The notes below the pieces were generated by a model. The model had not been told where the DNA came from, ran no database searches, and saw nothing but the letters and a program-made list of their open reading frames with translations. Below are positions 61,802-64,000 of a stretch of DNA of 64,000 nucleotides, one piece after another. The number at the start of each line of letters is the position of its first letter. The stretch's first letter is position 1. The position numbers and the translations under genes were made by a program. The stretch is from Bremerella sp. P1. Its GTDB lineage: Bacteria; Planctomycetota; Planctomycetia; Pirellulales; Pirellulaceae. The DNA lies in assembly GCF_028748185.1 (NCBI RefSeq), contig NZ_CP118164.1:6845814-6909813 (forward strand), in the 5' to 3' direction.

Positions 61802-62599
61802 TTACGCTTCCGCGGAATCGGATTCGTCCGCGTCTTGCTTCTTTTCGGTTTCCGGCACGGCTGGTTTCCCATCGGGAATAAACTGATAGCCGGCGTCGCG
61901 GATGGTAATGAAGTGCTTGGGCTTCGACTTGTCCTTCTCGAACATCTTCCGCAGCCGGGCAATGAACTGGTCGGGAGCGCGGGTCGAGACGTTGGCTGGC
62001 ATCTCCCACACTTCTCGCAGCAGTTCTCCCTTAGGAATGATGCGATTGGGATGGCTGACGAAGTAGTACAGCAGCTTTGATTCCAGCTGCGTCAGCCGAA
62101 TCGGTTTACCGTCGACGAAAGCCTGAAAGGTATCGAAGTCGATCTCGACGTCGCCGAAGCTGTACTGATGGACCAGTTCTTCTTCGGCATCTTTCTGCGG
62201 TTGGCGACGTCGACGCAGCGAGAGCAGATTCTTCACGCGGCTAAGAAACTCGTCGAGGTCGAACGGTTTCATCATGTACTGATCGGCCCCCACATCGAAG
62301 CCGCGGGTACGGTCTTCGGAAAGGGTGCGAGCACTCAGGATGAGGATCGGCATGTCCTCGCCGTTACTTCGCAGCGTTTCACACACGGCGTAACCGCTCA
62401 TGCCCGGCAGCATCAGGTCAAGAATCACCAGATCGACGCGGCCTGTGTTTTCTTCGACGATCCGCAGGGCCATGCGTCCATCTTCCGCGACCGAGACCTG
62501 GTAGCCTTCCGCTTCCAGGTTGTAGCGTATCCCCACGGCCAGATGCTCTTCATCTTCCACCACTAGGATGTGCGTGTCGGCGTTCGATTTCATCGTCAT
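61802..62599 (-). CDS. OmpR-family response regulator
   Basis: A 265-residue two-component regulator. The receiver domain (about 10-125) has the acidic pair VVEDEE, phospho-acceptor Asp61 in VILDLMLPG, and Lys in MMKPFD. A winged-helix DNA-binding domain (about 145-245) follows with LTQLESKLLYYFVSHPNRI. After about 245 comes a short polar tail. The ATG at 62599 or 62593 may be used. It is downstream of a histidine-kinase gene with 41 nt between, so the two are co-transcribed. The target genes are unknown. Confidence 0.93.
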   Translation of the reverse strand: MTMKSNADTHILVVEDEEHLAVGIRYNLEAEGYQVSVAEDGRMALRIVEENTGRVDLVILDLMLPGMSGYAVCETLRSNGEDMPILILSARTLSEDRTRGFDVGADQYMMKPFDLDEFLSRVKNLLSLRRRRQPQKDAEEELVHQYSFGDVEIDFDTFQAFVDGKPIRLTQLESKLLYYFVSHPNRIIPKGELLREVWEMPANVSTRAPDQFIARLRKMFEKDKSKPKHFITIRDAGYQFIPDGKPAVPETEKKQDADESDSAEA

Positions 62600-62640
62600 G
62601 GATTATCAGCAGGCGGTAGGGACGTTAACAAACACTACAA

Positions 62641-63606
62641 TTAAGGGACGGGCGAAGCAGAAGCAGGTTCAGGCGACTGGCCTTCTGCCAAGGTCTTCGC
62701 TCCCGGAAGCATCACAACAAATACCGTGCCGGTGCCTTTCGGCGGATCTTTGACCCGCACTTCTCCCTTCATGCGGCGGACGAGGGTACGCACCAGGTAC
62801 AGTCCCAGCCCGGTCCCCGGCTTCTCACGCTGAAGTTCCAAGCCAAGTCGCACGAAGCGACCGAAAATCTTCCGGCGCTGCGAGAAGGGAATCCCAGGCC
62901 CGTTGTCGGTCACTTCGATAACCGCTTCGTCGTTGTACTTTACGCGTAGTTGTACTTTTACTTCGGGATCTTTACCCGAATATTTTACGGCATTATCGAT
63001 TAAGTTTCGGAAGATGATCTCAATATCGCCATGCAAACCGCGAACGGTGCACGGGACCGACTTCACCTTGATGGTATCCGGCGGCAAGCGATACAAAAGG
63101 GCCACCGACTGGGCACAGCCGGCCAGGACCTTATCGAGCCGGACATCGCCTTCTTCGGCGTCTTCCCGTCGCCGGTCGAGCCGGCCCGCTTCTAACAGGT
63201 GATTGATCAGGTGGTCGAGTCGCTCGATGTCTTCCAGCATCGTCTCGTAGAACAAACCCACTTTTTCGGGCGGTATCGAACGGCGGTTGAGCGTTTGCAG
63301 GTACAGCTTGAGCGAAGCGATCGGGCTTTTCAGCTCGTGCGTGACGCTATCGATGAAGTTGGCCTGGCGTTGGCTTAGATTGATCGCCTTGATTGACAGG
63401 ACCATGTAGAAGATCACGCCTGCCAGAATCACGGCGAGAAAGGTCGCCCCGATCGGCAGCACGGTGTAGTACAGCGGCGCAGCCTGTTCGTTCTCGGTCG
63501 CTCCCCAGACCGTGAGCAGCACCCAGCCCACGATCAGTGCGATCAACAGCACGATCATGATCACGGCGATCGTAATCGGTAAACTCAGGTTGCGACGACT
63601 GGACAT
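62641..63606 (-). CDS. sensor histidine kinase
   Basis: A 321-residue protein. Two membrane helices (about 10-33 and 50-71) enclose only a short outside loop, so it lacks a large sensor domain. HisKA has phospho-acceptor His90 in VTHELKSPIASL. The ATPase domain (about 180-300) shows RNLIDNAVKYS (N box), DNGPGIPF (G1) and GTGLGLYLVR (G2). It phosphorylates the response regulator encoded downstream. The ATG at 63606 is preferred to a GTG at 63612. With a small outer loop, it may sense the membrane or a partner protein. Confidence 0.92.
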   Translation of the reverse strand: MSSRRNLSLPITIAVIMIVLLIALIVGWVLLTVWGATENEQAAPLYYTVLPIGATFLAVILAGVIFYMVLSIKAINLSQRQANFIDSVTHELKSPIASLKLYLQTLNRRSIPPEKVGLFYETMLEDIERLDHLINHLLEAGRLDRRREDAEEGDVRLDKVLAGCAQSVALLYRLPPDTIKVKSVPCTVRGLHGDIEIIFRNLIDNAVKYSGKDPEVKVQLRVKYNDEAVIEVTDNGPGIPFSQRRKIFGRFVRLGLELQREKPGTGLGLYLVRTLVRRMKGEVRVKDPPKGTGTVFVVMLPGAKTLAEGQSPEPASASPVP

Positions 63607-63695
63607 AGGCACTAACGGAAGCTCAGGCAGAAAATCAACGTGCCGCTATTATAGCGTGAAGCGGCTGCAATCCGAGGTCATCGCGTTTGGGCCGT

Positions 63696-64000
63696 TTACT
63701 CGGGCTTGGGCGTAAGCATACCGATTCGCCAAGAGAACCTTCCGTACCCGATGCCCCGCTTGTCTTCGTCCCACATGCCTTGAAAGATGAACCGCATGTC
63801 AGCCGGGTCGATCGTCAGTGTTTGGTCGTGGCCTGCCCGGATAAGTTCGCCGTGACTGACGTTGTCGGTCCACGCCTGGACGCCGTCGGCAGGTTCGATG
63901 TTCGAGAAAGCCGCGAACGGATTTTTCGCCGTAGCGGCAATCGGCGTCCACTTCCCGTCGAGACGATCGGCCACGTAGGCTTTGAAGTAGCGTCTGCCGT
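63696..64000 (-). CDS. C-terminal part of a gene cut by the window edge
   Basis: The frame is open from the right edge to a stop at 63696, about 100 residues. It begins beyond the window. Segments such as YFKAYVADRLDGKWTPIA, and later FIFQGMWDEDKRG, resemble C-terminal parts of five-bladed beta-propeller glycosyl-hydrolase-like proteins of planctomycetes. This is a guess from style only. It is upstream of the histidine-kinase gene on the same strand with about 90 nt between. Confidence 0.55.
   Translation of the reverse strand, partial: GRRYFKAYVADRLDGKWTPIAATAKNPFAAFSNIEPADGVQAWTDNVSHGELIRAGHDQTLTIDPADMRFIFQGMWDEDKRGIGYGRFSWRIGMLTPKPE

Noticed and set aside
60787-61962. 391-codon antisense frame over the desaturase gene
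   Set aside because: It runs through a strong terminator hairpin and has no recognisable domain.
1-64000. search for tRNA, rRNA, transposase, prophage, CRISPR or secondary-metabolite genes
   Set aside because: No supporting motif was seen by reading; small tRNAs could still be missed without a covariance search.

Overview
The window looks like chromosomal DNA of a planctomycete of the Pirellula/Blastopirellula/Bremerella type. I infer this from the families present, not from a marker gene: two sigma-factor/Ser-Thr-kinase pairs, TIGR03067 repeats, a DUF1080 protein, LRR lipoproteins, secreted Gfo/Idh/MocA and GDSL proteins, and a dispersed fliG. Genes are mostly single or in short operons on both strands. 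No rRNA, tRNA, CRISPR array, prophage or transposase was seen.

Layout. 0.2-6.6 kb: a secreted CehA/McbA-like protein with a degenerate metal motif, a haloalkane-dehalogenase-like hydrolase overlapping a CitG-like gene, a PTPS/QueD enzyme, then CheX and FliG. 6.6-9.4 kb: a secreted unknown protein, a strongly structured non-coding RNA locus, and an SDR reductase. 9.4-14.2 kb: an ECF sigma factor with a clear sigma70-type promoter, followed by a 1319-residue kinase that carries a zinc finger and three TIGR03067 repeats. 14.4-18.2 kb: a lipoprotein, an HtrA protease, ThiL and TsaE. 18.2-25.1 kb (minus strand): a lipoprotein, a duplicated zinc-ribbon membrane protein, a second kinase with its sigma factor, and HslV-HslU. 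25.4-30.5 kb: isochorismatase-like hydrolase, CHAD, Ppx/GppA and SixA proteins (a polyphosphate/phosphohistidine set), then an isocitrate-dehydrogenase-family enzyme. 30.7-34.7 kb: small orphan proteins and an LRR protein. 34.8-41.8 kb: an SRPBCC-TIGR01777 fusion, a membrane-anchored unknown, a class II photolyase, ribosomal protein bS21, a GDSL hydrolase and a Tat-exported oxidoreductase. 41.9-45.4 kb: an SMUBP2-like helicase that overlaps the MFS transporter gene upstream of it. 45.7-51.2 kb: DUF2760 - Hsp70 - Hsp70/DUF3731, an uncharacterised chaperone-like module. 51.3-64 kb: LOG protein, DUF3500, esterase, four-CBS protein, coiled-coil protein, phytanoyl-CoA dioxygenase-like protein, His-rich LRR lipoprotein, zinc-ribbon protein, DUF1080 protein, fatty-acid desaturase, a two-component system, and the 3' end of one more gene.

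The best candidates for undescribed biology are the DUF2760/double-Hsp70 module, the RNA locus at about 8.1-8.37 kb (three strong consecutive stem structures, the last a terminator), and a family of paired palindromic elements, one of which forms the C-terminus of a coding sequence. Three repeat families recur in intergenic gaps, including between the two Hsp70 genes. All functions are assigned by reading motifs; no database search was run.
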